From contig NZ_JADEVT010000011.1 in NCBI RefSeq assembly GCF_030466625.1, forward strand, positions 54,925 through 118,924: a stretch of 64,000 nucleotides of DNA, in the 5' to 3' direction. This document shows, one piece after another, positions 26,568-34,632 of the stretch. A model generated the notes under the pieces. The model did not search any database, was not told where the DNA came from, and saw only the letters and a list, made by a program, of their open reading frames with translations. The number at the start of each line of letters is the position of its first letter. The stretch's first letter is position 1. The DNA comes from Nocardioides sp. ChNu-153 (GTDB lineage: Bacteria > Actinomycetota > Actinomycetes > Propionibacteriales > Nocardioidaceae). The translations under genes and the position numbers were made by a program.

Positions 26568-26873
26568 GTGACCTCCGCCTCCGTGCCGCCCGTCCCGCCC
26601 GAGCTGGCCGCGCTGCGCTCGAGCATCGACAACATCGACGCCGCCCTCGTGCACCTGCTGGCCGAGCGCTTCAAGTGCACCCAGCAGGTCGGGGTGCTGA
26701 AGGCGCGCGAGGACCTGCCCCCGGCCGACCCGGCCCGCGAGGAGCGTCAGATCGCACGACTGCGCGAGCTCGCCCTGGCCGCGGGGCTCGACCCCGTGTT
26801 CGCCGAGAAGTTCCTCAACTTCGTCATCGCCGAGGTGATCCACCACCACCAGCGGATCGCCGAGGAGGCCTGA
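26568..26873 (+). CDS. Chorismate mutase (AroQ type)
   Basis: A 101-residue all-helical protein with AroQ motifs: LRSSIDNIDAALVHLLAERF, the conserved Arg/Lys region VGVLKAR, and the C-terminal VIAEVIHHHQRIAEE. The enzyme converts chorismate to prephenate for Phe/Tyr synthesis. TAGACT followed by 8 nt leads to the GTG, a leaderless start. Many actinobacterial AroQ proteins of this size depend on DAHP synthase for full activity. It follows the GH30 gene by 29 bp but has its own promoter-like element. Confidence 0.9.
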   Translation: MTSASVPPVPPELAALRSSIDNIDAALVHLLAERFKCTQQVGVLKAREDLPPADPAREERQIARLRELALAAGLDPVFAEKFLNFVIAEVIHHHQRIAEEA

Positions 26874-26919
26874 GCCCCGCCGGCCCGCGCCGGCCCGCGC
26901 CGCCCCGCCGTACCCCGGC

Positions 26920-27501
26920 TCAGTCGGTGAGCGCCTGCACGACGAAGGTCGCGAGCTCCGCGTAGGCCTCCGCGTCGGCGAGCTCGAGGCGCTCGAACAT
27001 CCGCCCCCGCTGGATCTCGAACATGGTCGCGGCGACCATCTCCCCGACGAACGCCGCGTGCACCTGGCGCAGCTCCCCCGACGCCACGCCCTCGGCGATC
27101 AGCCCGCGGATCCGCTCGGCCGCGGCCTGCGTGTTGCGCCGGTAGACCGCGTCGGTGGCGGGCAGGCGCGCGATGTCGGCGAGGAAGACCTCCGACAGCG
27201 ACTGCAGCCGGTCGGCCACGGCGCGCAGGTAGGTCTCGATGCGGGCCGCGGCGCCCTCGACGCCCGCGAGCCGGGTCTCGACGATGTCGACCGCCCGCCG
27301 GAACGACTCCCGCACGACCTCGACCGCCAGCTCCTGCTTGGAGCCGGCGAGGGAGTAGAGCGTCGTCTTGGAGCAGCCCAGCCGCACCGTCAGCTCGTCG
27401 AGGGTGAAGGCCGCGAAGCCCTCGGCCTCGCAGAGGTCGACCAACCGGTCGAGCAGCTGCTGCTGCCGCGCCGTGCGCTGCGGCCGCGTCGTGCCCGCCA
27501 T
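26920..27501 (-). CDS. TetR-family regulator, likely of the acyl-CoA module
   Basis: A 193-residue TetR protein with the helix-turn-helix [19 protein letters not shown] at about residues 33-51 and an all-helical ligand domain. It is divergent from an acyl-CoA dehydrogenase gene, and the space between carries inverted repeats, so it probably represses that gene and itself. Comparable TetR proteins next to acyl-CoA dehydrogenases sense acyl-CoA esters; the ligand here is inferred from context only. Confidence 0.9.
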   Translation of the reverse strand: MAGTTRPQRTARQQQLLDRLVDLCEAEGFAAFTLDELTVRLGCSKTTLYSLAGSKQELAVEVVRESFRRAVDIVETRLAGVEGAAARIETYLRAVADRLQSLSEVFLADIARLPATDAVYRRNTQAAAERIRGLIAEGVASGELRQVHAAFVGEMVAATMFEIQRGRMFERLELADAEAYAELATFVVQALTD

Positions 27502-27522
27502 CCCCTCGCCTCCTCCGTCCGT

Positions 27523-27567
27523 CGTACCGTACGCTGCACGATACCGCAGGACTCTTCACAGTATCGT
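27523..27567. promoter_or_regulatory. Inverted repeats between TetR and acyl-CoA dehydrogenase genes
   Basis: CGTAC-C-GTACG (27523-27533) is followed by ACGATAC (27538-27544) and its inverse GTATCGT (27561-27567), separated by 16 bp. They sit in the shared promoter space and are candidate operators for the divergent TetR. Confidence 0.6.
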
Positions 27568-27622
27568 CACCGCCGCACCGTCCAGCCGCCCCGTCGGGGC
27601 CCGGGACCGCCAGGAGGAAGCC

Positions 27623-28792
27623 ATGCCCGCCCGTCGTCTGCTCCCCGACCAGGAGTCCGCCGACCTGCTCGCCCTCGTGCGCGAGCTCGTCGCCAAGGAG
27701 CTCGCCCCGCGTGCCGCGCAGGCCGAGGAGGACGCCGCCTTCCCCCGCGACGTGTTCCGCCTGCTCGGCCAGGCCGGCATCCTCGGCCTGCCCTACCCGG
27801 AGGAGGTCGGGGGTGGCGGCGTCAGCTACGAGGTCTACCTCCAGGTGCTCGAGGAGATCGGGCGGGCCTGGGCCAGCGTCGGCGTCGGCGTCTCCGTGCA
27901 CGCGCTGTCCTGCTTCGGCCTCGCCACCTGGGGCAGCGAGGAGCAGAAGCACCAGTGGCTGCCCGACATGCTCGGCGGCGAGATGCTCGGCGCCTACTGC
28001 CTCTCCGAGGCCCACGCCGGTTCCGACCCCGCGGCCATGCGGACGACGGCGCGCCGCGACGGCGACGCGTACGTGCTCGACGGGGCCAAGGCGTGGACGA
28101 CGCACGGCGGCCAGGCCGACTTCTACAAGGTCATGGCGCGCACGTCCGACGAGCGCAACGGCATCTCGTGCTTCCTCGTGCCCGCGGACACGCCCGGCCT
28201 CGTCGCCGACAACCCCGAGCGCAAGATGGGCCTGATGGGCTCGACCACCGCCACGATGCTGCTCCAGGGCGTGCGGGTGCCCGTCGAGCGGCGCCTCGGC
28301 GCGGAGGGCGACGGGCTGCGGATCGCGCTGGCGGGCCTCGACTCCGGCCGCCTCGGCATCGCGGCCGTGGCCACGGGGCTGGCGCAGGGCGCCCTCGACG
28401 CCGCACTGGCCTACGCGCAGCAGCGCGAGGCGTTCGGCCGTCGCATCATCGACCACCAGGGGCTGGGCTTCGTGCTCGCCGACATGGAGGCAGCCGTGCA
28501 CGCCGCCCGCGCCGTCACGCTGCACGCCGCCCGCCTGCGCGACCAGGGCCTGCCCTTCAGCCGCGAGGCCTCGGTCGCCAAGCTCGTCGCCACCGACAAC
28601 GCCATGAAGGTGACCACCGACGGCGTGCAGGTGCTCGGCGGCGTCGGCTACACCCGCGACTTCCCCCTCGAGCGCTACATGCGCGAGGCGAAGGTCATGC
28701 AGATCTTCGAGGGCACCAACCAGATCCAGCGCATGGTGATCGCCCGCTCGCTCGACGCGAAGCCCGACGCCGGGCTGGTCGTCGCCCGCTGA
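27623..28792 (+). CDS. Acyl-CoA dehydrogenase
   Basis: A 389-residue FAD enzyme with the ACAD signatures AYCLSEAHAGSDPA (FAD/substrate loop), GYTRDFPLERYMREAK and IFEGTNQIQ, whose Glu (near residue 362) is the usual catalytic base. It introduces the alpha-beta double bond into acyl-CoA. An AGGAGG ribosome site precedes the ATG. The next gene, 71 bp on, is an SDR of the 3-hydroxyacyl-CoA dehydrogenase kind, so the pair may handle two beta-oxidation steps for one class of acyl-CoA. Chain length or branching preference is unknown. Confidence 0.92.
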   Translation: MPARRLLPDQESADLLALVRELVAKELAPRAAQAEEDAAFPRDVFRLLGQAGILGLPYPEEVGGGGVSYEVYLQVLEEIGRAWASVGVGVSVHALSCFGLATWGSEEQKHQWLPDMLGGEMLGAYCLSEAHAGSDPAAMRTTARRDGDAYVLDGAKAWTTHGGQADFYKVMARTSDERNGISCFLVPADTPGLVADNPERKMGLMGSTTATMLLQGVRVPVERRLGAEGDGLRIALAGLDSGRLGIAAVATGLAQGALDAALAYAQQREAFGRRIIDHQGLGFVLADMEAAVHAARAVTLHAARLRDQGLPFSREASVAKLVATDNAMKVTTDGVQVLGGVGYTRDFPLERYMREAKVMQIFEGTNQIQRMVIARSLDAKPDAGLVVAR

Positions 28793-28863
28793 CGCGGGTA
28801 CCGCTCCCCCGCACCCGTCCGCCGTACCCCCACCGCACGACCCACCTCCGAGGAGACCCACCC

Positions 28864-29619
28864 ATGCAGCTCGCCGACACCGCCGCCATCGTCACCGGCG
28901 CCGCCTCCGGGCTCGGCGCGGCCACCGCCGCCGCCCTCGCCGCGAAGGGCGCGCACGTCTTCGGCCTCGACCTGGGCTCGGCGGTCCAGGCCGCGCCGTC
29001 GGTCGACGGCGTCACCTACCTGCCGACCGACGTCACCGACGCCGAGCAGGTCGCGGCCGCCGTGGCCACCGCCGCGGAGGGCGCGCCGCTGCGCACCGTC
29101 GTCAACTGCGCCGGCATCGGCCCGTCGGCCCGGATCCTGTCCCGCAAGGGCCCCCACGACCTCGGCCTGTTCGCGAAGGTCGTGCAGATCAACCTCGTCG
29201 GCACCTTCACCGTGATGACGCTCGCCGCCGAGCAGATCGCCGCCACCCCCGAGCTCGAGCACGGCGCCCGGGGCGTGATCGTCAACACCGCGTCGATCGC
29301 CGCGTTCGACGGCCAGGTCGGGCAGGCGGCGTACTCCGCCTCGAAGGGCGGGGTCGTCGGCCTCACGCTCCCGGCGGCGCGTGACCTCGCCCAGCACGGC
29401 ATCCGCGTCAACGTCATCGCGCCCGGCATCGTCGAGACCCCGATGCTCGCCACCGTGTCCGACGAGTTCCGGGCCGGGCTCGCGGCCGGCGTCCCGTTCC
29501 CGCAGCGTCTCGCCCGCCCCGACGAGTTCGCCCAGCTCGCCCTCGCGATCATCGACCACGACTACCTCAACGGCGAGGTCGTCCGCATGGACGGCGCGCT
29601 GCGGATGGCGCCGCGCTGA
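28864..29619 (+). CDS. SDR, 3-hydroxyacyl-CoA dehydrogenase type II-like
   Basis: A 251-residue classical SDR: TGAASGLG near residue 11, NCAGIG, and the catalytic NTASIAAFDGQVGQAAYSAS with YxxxK. The GIVETPMLATV and PQRLARPDEFA regions match the HSD17B10/type II 3-hydroxyacyl-CoA dehydrogenase group, which oxidises hydroxyacyl-CoA with NAD. Pairing with the acyl-CoA dehydrogenase supports a role in fatty or branched acyl breakdown. A GAGGAG site precedes the ATG. It ends 6 bp from a convergent TetR gene. Confidence 0.88.
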   Translation: MQLADTAAIVTGAASGLGAATAAALAAKGAHVFGLDLGSAVQAAPSVDGVTYLPTDVTDAEQVAAAVATAAEGAPLRTVVNCAGIGPSARILSRKGPHDLGLFAKVVQINLVGTFTVMTLAAEQIAATPELEHGARGVIVNTASIAAFDGQVGQAAYSASKGGVVGLTLPAARDLAQHGIRVNVIAPGIVETPMLATVSDEFRAGLAAGVPFPQRLARPDEFAQLALAIIDHDYLNGEVVRMDGALRMAPR

Positions 29620-29625
29620 GGACCG

Positions 29626-30234
29626 CTAGTCGCGGCCGTTGACGATGCCGCGGGCGAGCGTCAGGTGGCGCCGCACCAGCTCGTCAGGGCTCAACGGGCC
29701 GTCGGGGCGGTACCAGGACGCCACCCCCAGGCAGAGCGTCGCGACACCGCGGCTCGCCGCCTTCGGGTACGGCGTGGTGAACGTGCCGTCCGCGGCGCCC
29801 TCCTCGACCACGTCGTCGAGGAGGTGCTGCAGCGCGTCGCGCAGGCCGACCACGTGCTCGCGGTTGGCCGGCGTGAGGCTGCGCAGCTCGCTCGTCGCGA
29901 CGAAGGCGTGCTCGGTGCGGAACATGTGGAAGCGCAGGAGACACTCGACGAGGGCGTCGAAGCGCTCCGCCGGGTGGTCCCCGGTGCTGGCGAGCGCGTC
30001 GGTGCAGCGGCGCAGCAGGTCGGTGAGCACCGCGTCGAGCAGGGCACGGAGGATGTCCTGCTTCGACGCGTGGTGGTGGTAGAGACCGGGTACCGACAGT
30101 CCGGCGCGCGCGGCCAGCTCCCGGATCGACGCGCCGTGGTAGCCCTGCTCGGCGAAGGCCTCGAGGGCGCCCTGGAGCACCCGCGGCAGCTCCACGGCGT
30201 CGTACTCGCGCCAGGTCCCGTCCCCCGCTGCCAT
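29626..30234 (-). CDS. TetR-family regulator
   Basis: A 202-residue TetR protein with the helix-turn-helix ASIRELAARAGLSVPGLYHH at about residues 35-54. The ATG at 30234 is preferred because TAGGGT lies 7 nt upstream, the common leaderless spacing. It converges with the acyl-CoA module, so that module is boxed in by two TetR genes. The C-terminal domain resembles TetR members near fatty-acid genes (KstR2-like length). Its target is unproven; the adjacent module is the best guess. Confidence 0.88.
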   Translation of the reverse strand: MAAGDGTWREYDAVELPRVLQGALEAFAEQGYHGASIRELAARAGLSVPGLYHHHASKQDILRALLDAVLTDLLRRCTDALASTGDHPAERFDALVECLLRFHMFRTEHAFVATSELRSLTPANREHVVGLRDALQHLLDDVVEEGAADGTFTTPYPKAASRGVATLCLGVASWYRPDGPLSPDELVRRHLTLARGIVNGRD

Positions 30235-30459
30235 GACGAGCACCCTAGACGGGAGGGCCCGCCGCGCCGCTCCGGCGCACGGTCCCGGCGCCCGCGTCGG
30301 CCGGCCGGGCGCCCACCTGATGGTCTTGCGGAGTGACGCACGCAACACCGGACGTCACTTGCCGGTTCAAGGGAGCAGCCCTCACAGTGGACGGCTGTAA
30401 GTCCTCGCCGCGTCGGCGGGGCCGCCCAGGACGCGCCGAGGCCCGCCACGACCTGGGGA

Positions 30460-30625
30460 GAAACTGATCGCGTCCAGCGCGTGGCGGGCACGGGAGACCC
30501 AGCAGTACGCCGCCCCTCGGGGGTGCGGCTCGGGGTGAAGGTCGGTAGTCGCAGCGATGCGGCCCGGCCCGGACAACGGCAGTCCGAACCCGACAGGTCA
30601 TCTTTCGCAGGCGTCGCCGAGGAAC
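30460..30625 (+). promoter_or_regulatory. c-di-AMP riboswitch (ydaO-yuaA type)
   Basis: The leader upstream of the NlpC/P60 gene carries the conserved ydaO pieces in order: ATCGCG (30467), CACGGGAGACCCA (30489-30501), a GC hairpin, CGGGGTGAAGGTCGGTAG (from 30531), then CCGAACCCGACAGGTCA (from 30584) and CGCAGGCG. Actinobacterial cell-wall hydrolase genes are known ydaO targets; c-di-AMP binding usually turns expression off. The aptamer ends a few bases before the ribosome site, which favours control near initiation of translation. The leader probably begins further upstream (near 30357) and the 5' boundary is uncertain. The whole 396-bp gap 30235-30630 is accounted for by this leader and promoter. 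Confidence 0.85.
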
Positions 30626-30630
30626 CCGAG

Positions 30631-31275
30631 ATGTCTCTTTCCCCCGTCATGCCTGCGCGCGTCCACGCCGCCGGCGTCACCACCTCCCCCGACACCGCGG
30701 CGGCCCCCCGCCACCGCGCCGACGGCCGGGCCCGGCTCACCGCCCCCCGCGCCACCACGGCCGGCCCCGGCGTCGTCCGTCGCTCCGCCACCGCGACCGG
30801 CCTGGCCGTCGCGGCGGTCGTCTCCAGCGCCGCGCTCAGCGTCGGCGTGACGGCCGAGCCCGCCGCGGCGTACCCGGCCGGCATGAGCTCGTCGGCCAAG
30901 GCCTCCTACGAGCGCCAGATCGACCAGCGCAACTACCGCGTGCTCAAGGCCGCGCAGGCCCTGCGGGGCGTGAAGTACCGCTACGGCGGCACCACCCCGA
31001 GCAGCGGGTTCGACTGCTCCGGCTTCGTGGGCTACGTCTACGACAAGGTCGGCAAGGACCTGCCGCGCACCTCGAGCCAGATGGCGTCGTCGGTGCACCA
31101 GATCAGCCGCGCCTCGGTGAAGACCGGCGACCTGGTGTTCTTCCGCAGCGGCGGCCGCGTCTACCACGTCGCGATCTACGCCGGGAACAACAACGTGTGG
31201 CACGCCCCGGGCAGCGGCGAGCGCGTCAAGCTCGAGCGCATCTGGACCTCGAACGTGACCTTCGGTCGCGTCTGA
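30631..31275 (+). CDS. Secreted NlpC/P60 peptidoglycan endopeptidase
   Basis: A 214-residue protein with a long basic N-terminus, a hydrophobic signal (GLAVAAVVSSAALSVGV, about residues 57-73) and an AAAYP cleavage region. The NlpC/P60 domain is complete: catalytic Cys in FDCSGFVGYVY, His in YHVAIYAG and the third polar residue in WHAPGSG. It should cut D-Glu/diaminopimelate bonds in wall stem peptides. GAGGA lies 7-11 nt before the ATG; an internal ATG at 30649 is an alternative. The c-di-AMP riboswitch directly upstream links its expression to osmotic or wall signalling. A strong hairpin follows the stop. Confidence 0.9.
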   Translation: MSLSPVMPARVHAAGVTTSPDTAAAPRHRADGRARLTAPRATTAGPGVVRRSATATGLAVAAVVSSAALSVGVTAEPAAAYPAGMSSSAKASYERQIDQRNYRVLKAAQALRGVKYRYGGTTPSSGFDCSGFVGYVYDKVGKDLPRTSSQMASSVHQISRASVKTGDLVFFRSGGRVYHVAIYAGNNNVWHAPGSGERVKLERIWTSNVTFGRV

Positions 31276-31299
31276 GCGCCACCCCCCGCTCCGCTCCGT

Positions 31300-31335
31300 C
31301 CGGTCGGCGGCACCCCCGAGGGTGCCGCCGACCGG
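31300..31335 (+). terminator. Strong hairpin after the NlpC/P60 gene
   Basis: Perfect 16-bp arms (CCGGTCGGCGGCACCC and its inverse) with loop CCGA follow the stop by 24 bp. There is no T-run, so termination would depend on the very stable stem. Confidence 0.75.
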
Positions 31336-31380
31336 CGTCTGCAGGGGCCGTCGGCAGAACTCGGTGACCGAGGAGGGTCC

Positions 31381-31923
31381 GTGCGAGGTCGGGGTGTGGC
31401 GGTGGTGCTCGCGGCGGTCGCCGTGCTGGCCGTCTGGCTGGCGGGCCGCTCGGCCCAGGACGGCGCGGGCGGGCCGGGGGGTCCGGGCGAGCCCGACCCC
31501 GGTGCCGGTACGACGCCCGCGACGTCGGCGACCCTGGTCGCCGTCACCGACGGCGACACGCTGCGCGTGCGCACCGTCACCGGCGCCGAGGAGCGGGTGC
31601 GCCTCGTCGGCATCGACACCCCGGAGGTGCACGGCGACGTCGAGTGCGGCGGGCCGGAGGCCTCGGCGCTCGTGGCCGACCTCGTGCGCCCCGGCGACGC
31701 CCTGCGCCTCGTGGCCGACCCGACGCAGGACGACACCGACCGCTACGACCGGCTGCTGCGCTACGTCGAGACCGCCGACGGCACCGACCTCGGCGAGGCC
31801 GTGCTGGCCGCCGGCTGGGCGGAGGTCTACGTGTTCGACACCGAGCCGCAGCGGCACGGTGCGTACGCGGCGGCGCAGACGGCGGCCCGCGACGGCGACC
31901 GGGGGATCTGGGGCGCCTGCTGA
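31381..31923 (+). CDS. Thermonuclease-like (SNase) protein
   Basis: A 180-residue protein with one N-terminal hydrophobic helix (VAVVLAAVAVLAVWLA), a Gly/Pro linker and a staphylococcal-nuclease OB-fold domain. Key residues are present: TDGDTLRVR, RLVGIDTPEV (Arg and Glu) and the second Arg in YDRLLRYV. It should be a calcium-dependent extracellular or membrane-tethered nuclease. A GAGGAGGG ribosome site precedes the GTG. The terminator upstream makes it an independent unit. A nutritional or DNA-clearing role is inferred. Confidence 0.88.
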   Translation: MRGRGVAVVLAAVAVLAVWLAGRSAQDGAGGPGGPGEPDPGAGTTPATSATLVAVTDGDTLRVRTVTGAEERVRLVGIDTPEVHGDVECGGPEASALVADLVRPGDALRLVADPTQDDTDRYDRLLRYVETADGTDLGEAVLAAGWAEVYVFDTEPQRHGAYAAAQTAARDGDRGIWGAC

Positions 31924-31950
31924 GCCCGGACGCCCGGGGCCGGGGCCTGC

Positions 31951-32559
31951 TCAGGTGCCGAGGTAGCGCCCGGGCCGGTGGTTGAGCGCCAGCACCAGGT
32001 TCAGCACGGCCGCGCCCACCGCGGAGAGCAGCACGTTCTCCACGGGCACCACGGTGAGGCCGCCCAGCACGACGGCGACGTCGAGCACCATCTGCACGTA
32101 GCCGGCGCGCCAGCCCAGCCGCTCCTGCAGCAGCAGGGCCACCACGTTGAACCCGCCGAGGCTCGCGCCGTGGCGGAAGACGATGAGCAGCCCGATGCCG
32201 ATGAGCAGGTTGCCCGCCACCGCGGCGTACGGCGCCGCCAGGTCGGCGAACGACGCCATCCGCTGGTGCAGCTCGGAGAAGGAGCTGACGAGCACGACGC
32301 ACGCGAGGCTGCGCAGCGTGAACGCCCAGCCCTTCTTGGCCACCGCGAGCGCGAAGAACGGCAGGTTCACGCCGACGAAGAGCACCCCGAACGGCACGGC
32401 GACGGCGTAGCTGAGCAGGAGGGCGAGCCCCGCCGTACCGCCGGTGACGGCGTCGACCTCGCGCAGGAGGAGCAGGCCGAGGGACACGACGAAGGTGCCG
32501 GTCAGGACGCCGAGGACGTTCTCGGCGGTCGAGTGGGGCACGGGCTCGACGGCGTTCAC
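31951..32559 (-). CDS. YitT-family membrane protein (DUF161)
   Basis: A 202-residue integral membrane protein with about five or six helices. It carries the YitT/DUF161 features LREVDAVTGGTAGLALLLSY and RHGASLGGFNVVALLLQ. The function of the family is not established; transport has been suggested. It lacks the C-terminal DUF2179 domain often fused to longer YitT proteins. The gene starts at GTG and converges with the thermonuclease gene across a 27-bp gap. Confidence 0.82.
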   Translation of the reverse strand: MNAVEPVPHSTAENVLGVLTGTFVVSLGLLLLREVDAVTGGTAGLALLLSYAVAVPFGVLFVGVNLPFFALAVAKKGWAFTLRSLACVVLVSSFSELHQRMASFADLAAPYAAVAGNLLIGIGLLIVFRHGASLGGFNVVALLLQERLGWRAGYVQMVLDVAVVLGGLTVVPVENVLLSAVGAAVLNLVLALNHRPGRYLGT

Positions 32560-32675
32560 GGGCTGGACTGTGCTGGGCGCGGGCGCCCGCTGGCAAACCG
32601 GGACCGAGTATCACGCGCAGGGGCCGGGGTCCCGCACTCCCGGGCGTGTGCGAGCATCAGCGGCACACTGACGCA

Positions 32676-32694
32676 GCGCACTTACGCAGTGCGC
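32676..32694. promoter_or_regulatory. Inverted repeat upstream of pckG
   Basis: GCGCACT-TACGC-AGTGCGC is a perfect 7-bp palindrome pair, 22 bp before the pckG ATG. It is a candidate operator or leader hairpin for PEP carboxykinase control; the cognate regulator is not in view. Confidence 0.5.
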
Positions 32695-32716
32695 CGACGG
32701 AGAGGATCCGGGCATC

Positions 32717-34552
32717 ATGGTGAACGTGGCAGCGGCGCTCGACGAAGCCGGCCTGACCAACCCGCACGTGCGGGAGTACGTCGAGCACTGGGCGGAGGTG
32801 ACCGGGGCCGCGCGCATCGAGGTGGTCAGCTCCTCCGACGACGCCCGCCTCGTCGCCGAGGCCCTCGAGGCCGGCGAGCTCCAGCCCGCCGGCGAGGGGC
32901 GCTACTACTCCCGCAGCTACCACAAGGACACGGCGCGCTCCGAGGAGCGCACGATCGTCGCGACCAACGACGAGGCCCACCAGGGCGTCTACAACAACTG
33001 GCGGCCCGCGGCGGAGATGAAGGAGCTGCTCACCTCGAAGATGCGGGGCCAGCTCGAGGGCCGCACGATGTACGTCGTCCCCTACCTCATGGCGCCGCAG
33101 GGCTCGCCGCTCGAGCGCTTCGCCGCCGGCGTCGAGCTCACCGACACCCGCACCGTCGTGCTCCACATGATCCGCATGGCGCGCGTCGAGGTCTCCTACA
33201 TCAACGAGCTGGCCGACCCGGACTCGTTCGTCCGCGCCGTCCACGTCGCCGGCGACCTGGAGAGCCACGGCCAGGGCACCCCCGACGACCAGCGCTACTT
33301 CGTGACGGTCGCCGACGAGCGCACGATCCTGCACTTCGGGTCGTCCTACGGCGGCAACGCCCTGCTCGGCAAGATCGCCCACGGCCTGCGCCAGGCGGCG
33401 TTCGACGGCTGGGCCTCGGGCGAGTTCCTCTCGGAGCAGTTCATGCTGCTGGGCATCACCGACCGCGAGACGGGCCGCCGCTACCACGTGGCGGGCGGCT
33501 TCCCGAGCGCGTCGGGCAAGACGAACCTGGCGATGACGCTGGCCCCCGAAGCCCTGGGCGACCGCTACCACGTCGAGTTCTACGGCGACGACATCGCCTG
33601 GATCTGGCCCGGCGCGGACGGCCGGCTCTACGCGATGAACCCGGAGAACGGCGTCTTCGGCGTCGCGAAGGACACCAACGAGCTGACGAACCCGACGGCG
33701 CTCGAGTCCATCGCGGACGGCACCGGCACGATCTTCACGAACGTGGCCTACAACCCCTCCACCCAGGAGGTGTGGTGGGAGGGCAAGACGCCCGAGCCGC
33801 CGGCCGACGTCACGGGCTGGTTCGACTGGAAGGGCGACGCGATCGCGGACCGCTCCGAGAGCGAGCAGGGCGCGCCCTGGGCCCACCCCAACAGCCGCTT
33901 CACCACGACGCTGGCGAACGTGCCCAACGTCGCGCCCGACTTCGAGGCGCCCGAGGGCGTGCCGCTCGACGCGATCATCTTCGGCGGGCGCACCCGCGAC
34001 CGCGAGCCGCTGGTGCGGGCGATCACCGACGTGGCCGAGGGCGTGTACGACGGCCTCACCCTCGGCGCGGAGGCGACGTTCGCCGCCGACGGGCTCGACG
34101 GCCAGCTGCGCTACGACCCCATGTCGATGCGACCGTTCATGTCGTACGCCGAGGCGGACTACGCGAAGCACTGGCTCGACATCGTCGGCCGGGCCAGCGA
34201 CCAGCCGATCTTCGCGCACGTCAACTGGTTCCAGCGCGACGCCGAGGACGGCCACTTCCTGTGGCCCGGCTACCGCGAGAACCTGCGCGCCCTGCTGTGG
34301 CTCGTGCAGCTGAAGAACGGCGAGGTCTCCGGACAGCAGACGCCGGTCGGCACGATCCCGACGCGCGAGGAGCTCGACCTGTCGGGCCTCGACGTGCCCG
34401 ACGCCGACCTCGAGCGCATCCTGTCGATCGACACGGAGCGGTGGCGCCAGGAGATCGGGTTCCGCGAGGAGCACCTGCGCCAGTTCACCGGGCTGCCCGA
34501 GGAGATCTGGGAGGCCCACCGCCGCGTGGCCGCCGCCCTCGGCGAGGGCTGA
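32717..34552 (+). CDS. pckG: Phosphoenolpyruvate carboxykinase (GTP)
   Basis: A 611-residue GTP-dependent PEPCK, the usual length. It converts oxaloacetate and GTP to PEP, the entry to gluconeogenesis. Family signatures include YNNWRP, FGSSYGGNALLGK, the kinase P-loop FPSASGKTNLAM and WFQRDAEDGHFLWPGYREN. The normally conserved reactive cysteine of the P-loop (FPSACGKTN) is serine here (Ser266), and the KKC after GNALLGK is also altered. The fold looks intact, so activity is probably kept. A GAGAGGA site lies rather far (about 12-18 nt) from the ATG; the GTG at 32720 is an alternative. Confidence 0.94.
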   Translation: MVNVAAALDEAGLTNPHVREYVEHWAEVTGAARIEVVSSSDDARLVAEALEAGELQPAGEGRYYSRSYHKDTARSEERTIVATNDEAHQGVYNNWRPAAEMKELLTSKMRGQLEGRTMYVVPYLMAPQGSPLERFAAGVELTDTRTVVLHMIRMARVEVSYINELADPDSFVRAVHVAGDLESHGQGTPDDQRYFVTVADERTILHFGSSYGGNALLGKIAHGLRQAAFDGWASGEFLSEQFMLLGITDRETGRRYHVAGGFPSASGKTNLAMTLAPEALGDRYHVEFYGDDIAWIWPGADGRLYAMNPENGVFGVAKDTNELTNPTALESIADGTGTIFTNVAYNPSTQEVWWEGKTPEPPADVTGWFDWKGDAIADRSESEQGAPWAHPNSRFTTTLANVPNVAPDFEAPEGVPLDAIIFGGRTRDREPLVRAITDVAEGVYDGLTLGAEATFAADGLDGQLRYDPMSMRPFMSYAEADYAKHWLDIVGRASDQPIFAHVNWFQRDAEDGHFLWPGYRENLRALLWLVQLKNGEVSGQQTPVGTIPTREELDLSGLDVPDADLERILSIDTERWRQEIGFREEHLRQFTGLPEEIWEAHRRVAAALGEG

Positions 34553-34573
34553 GCCCCGCCGTACCCCCCCGTT

Positions 34574-34614
34574 CGTGGTGGGAGCGCCAGGAGATCCGTG
34601 GCGCTCCCACCACG
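34574..34614. repeat. Hairpin repeat, copy 1 (pckG / TadG-like)
   Basis: Perfect 16-bp arms (CGTGGTGGGAGCGCCA and its inverse) enclose a 9-nt loop GGAGATCCG. The element lies between convergent stops, where it can act as a terminator both ways. The same layout, outer arms and loop recur at 42540 and 42896. Confidence 0.85.
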
Positions 34615-34632
34615 TTCCACGTCCGGGGCCGG

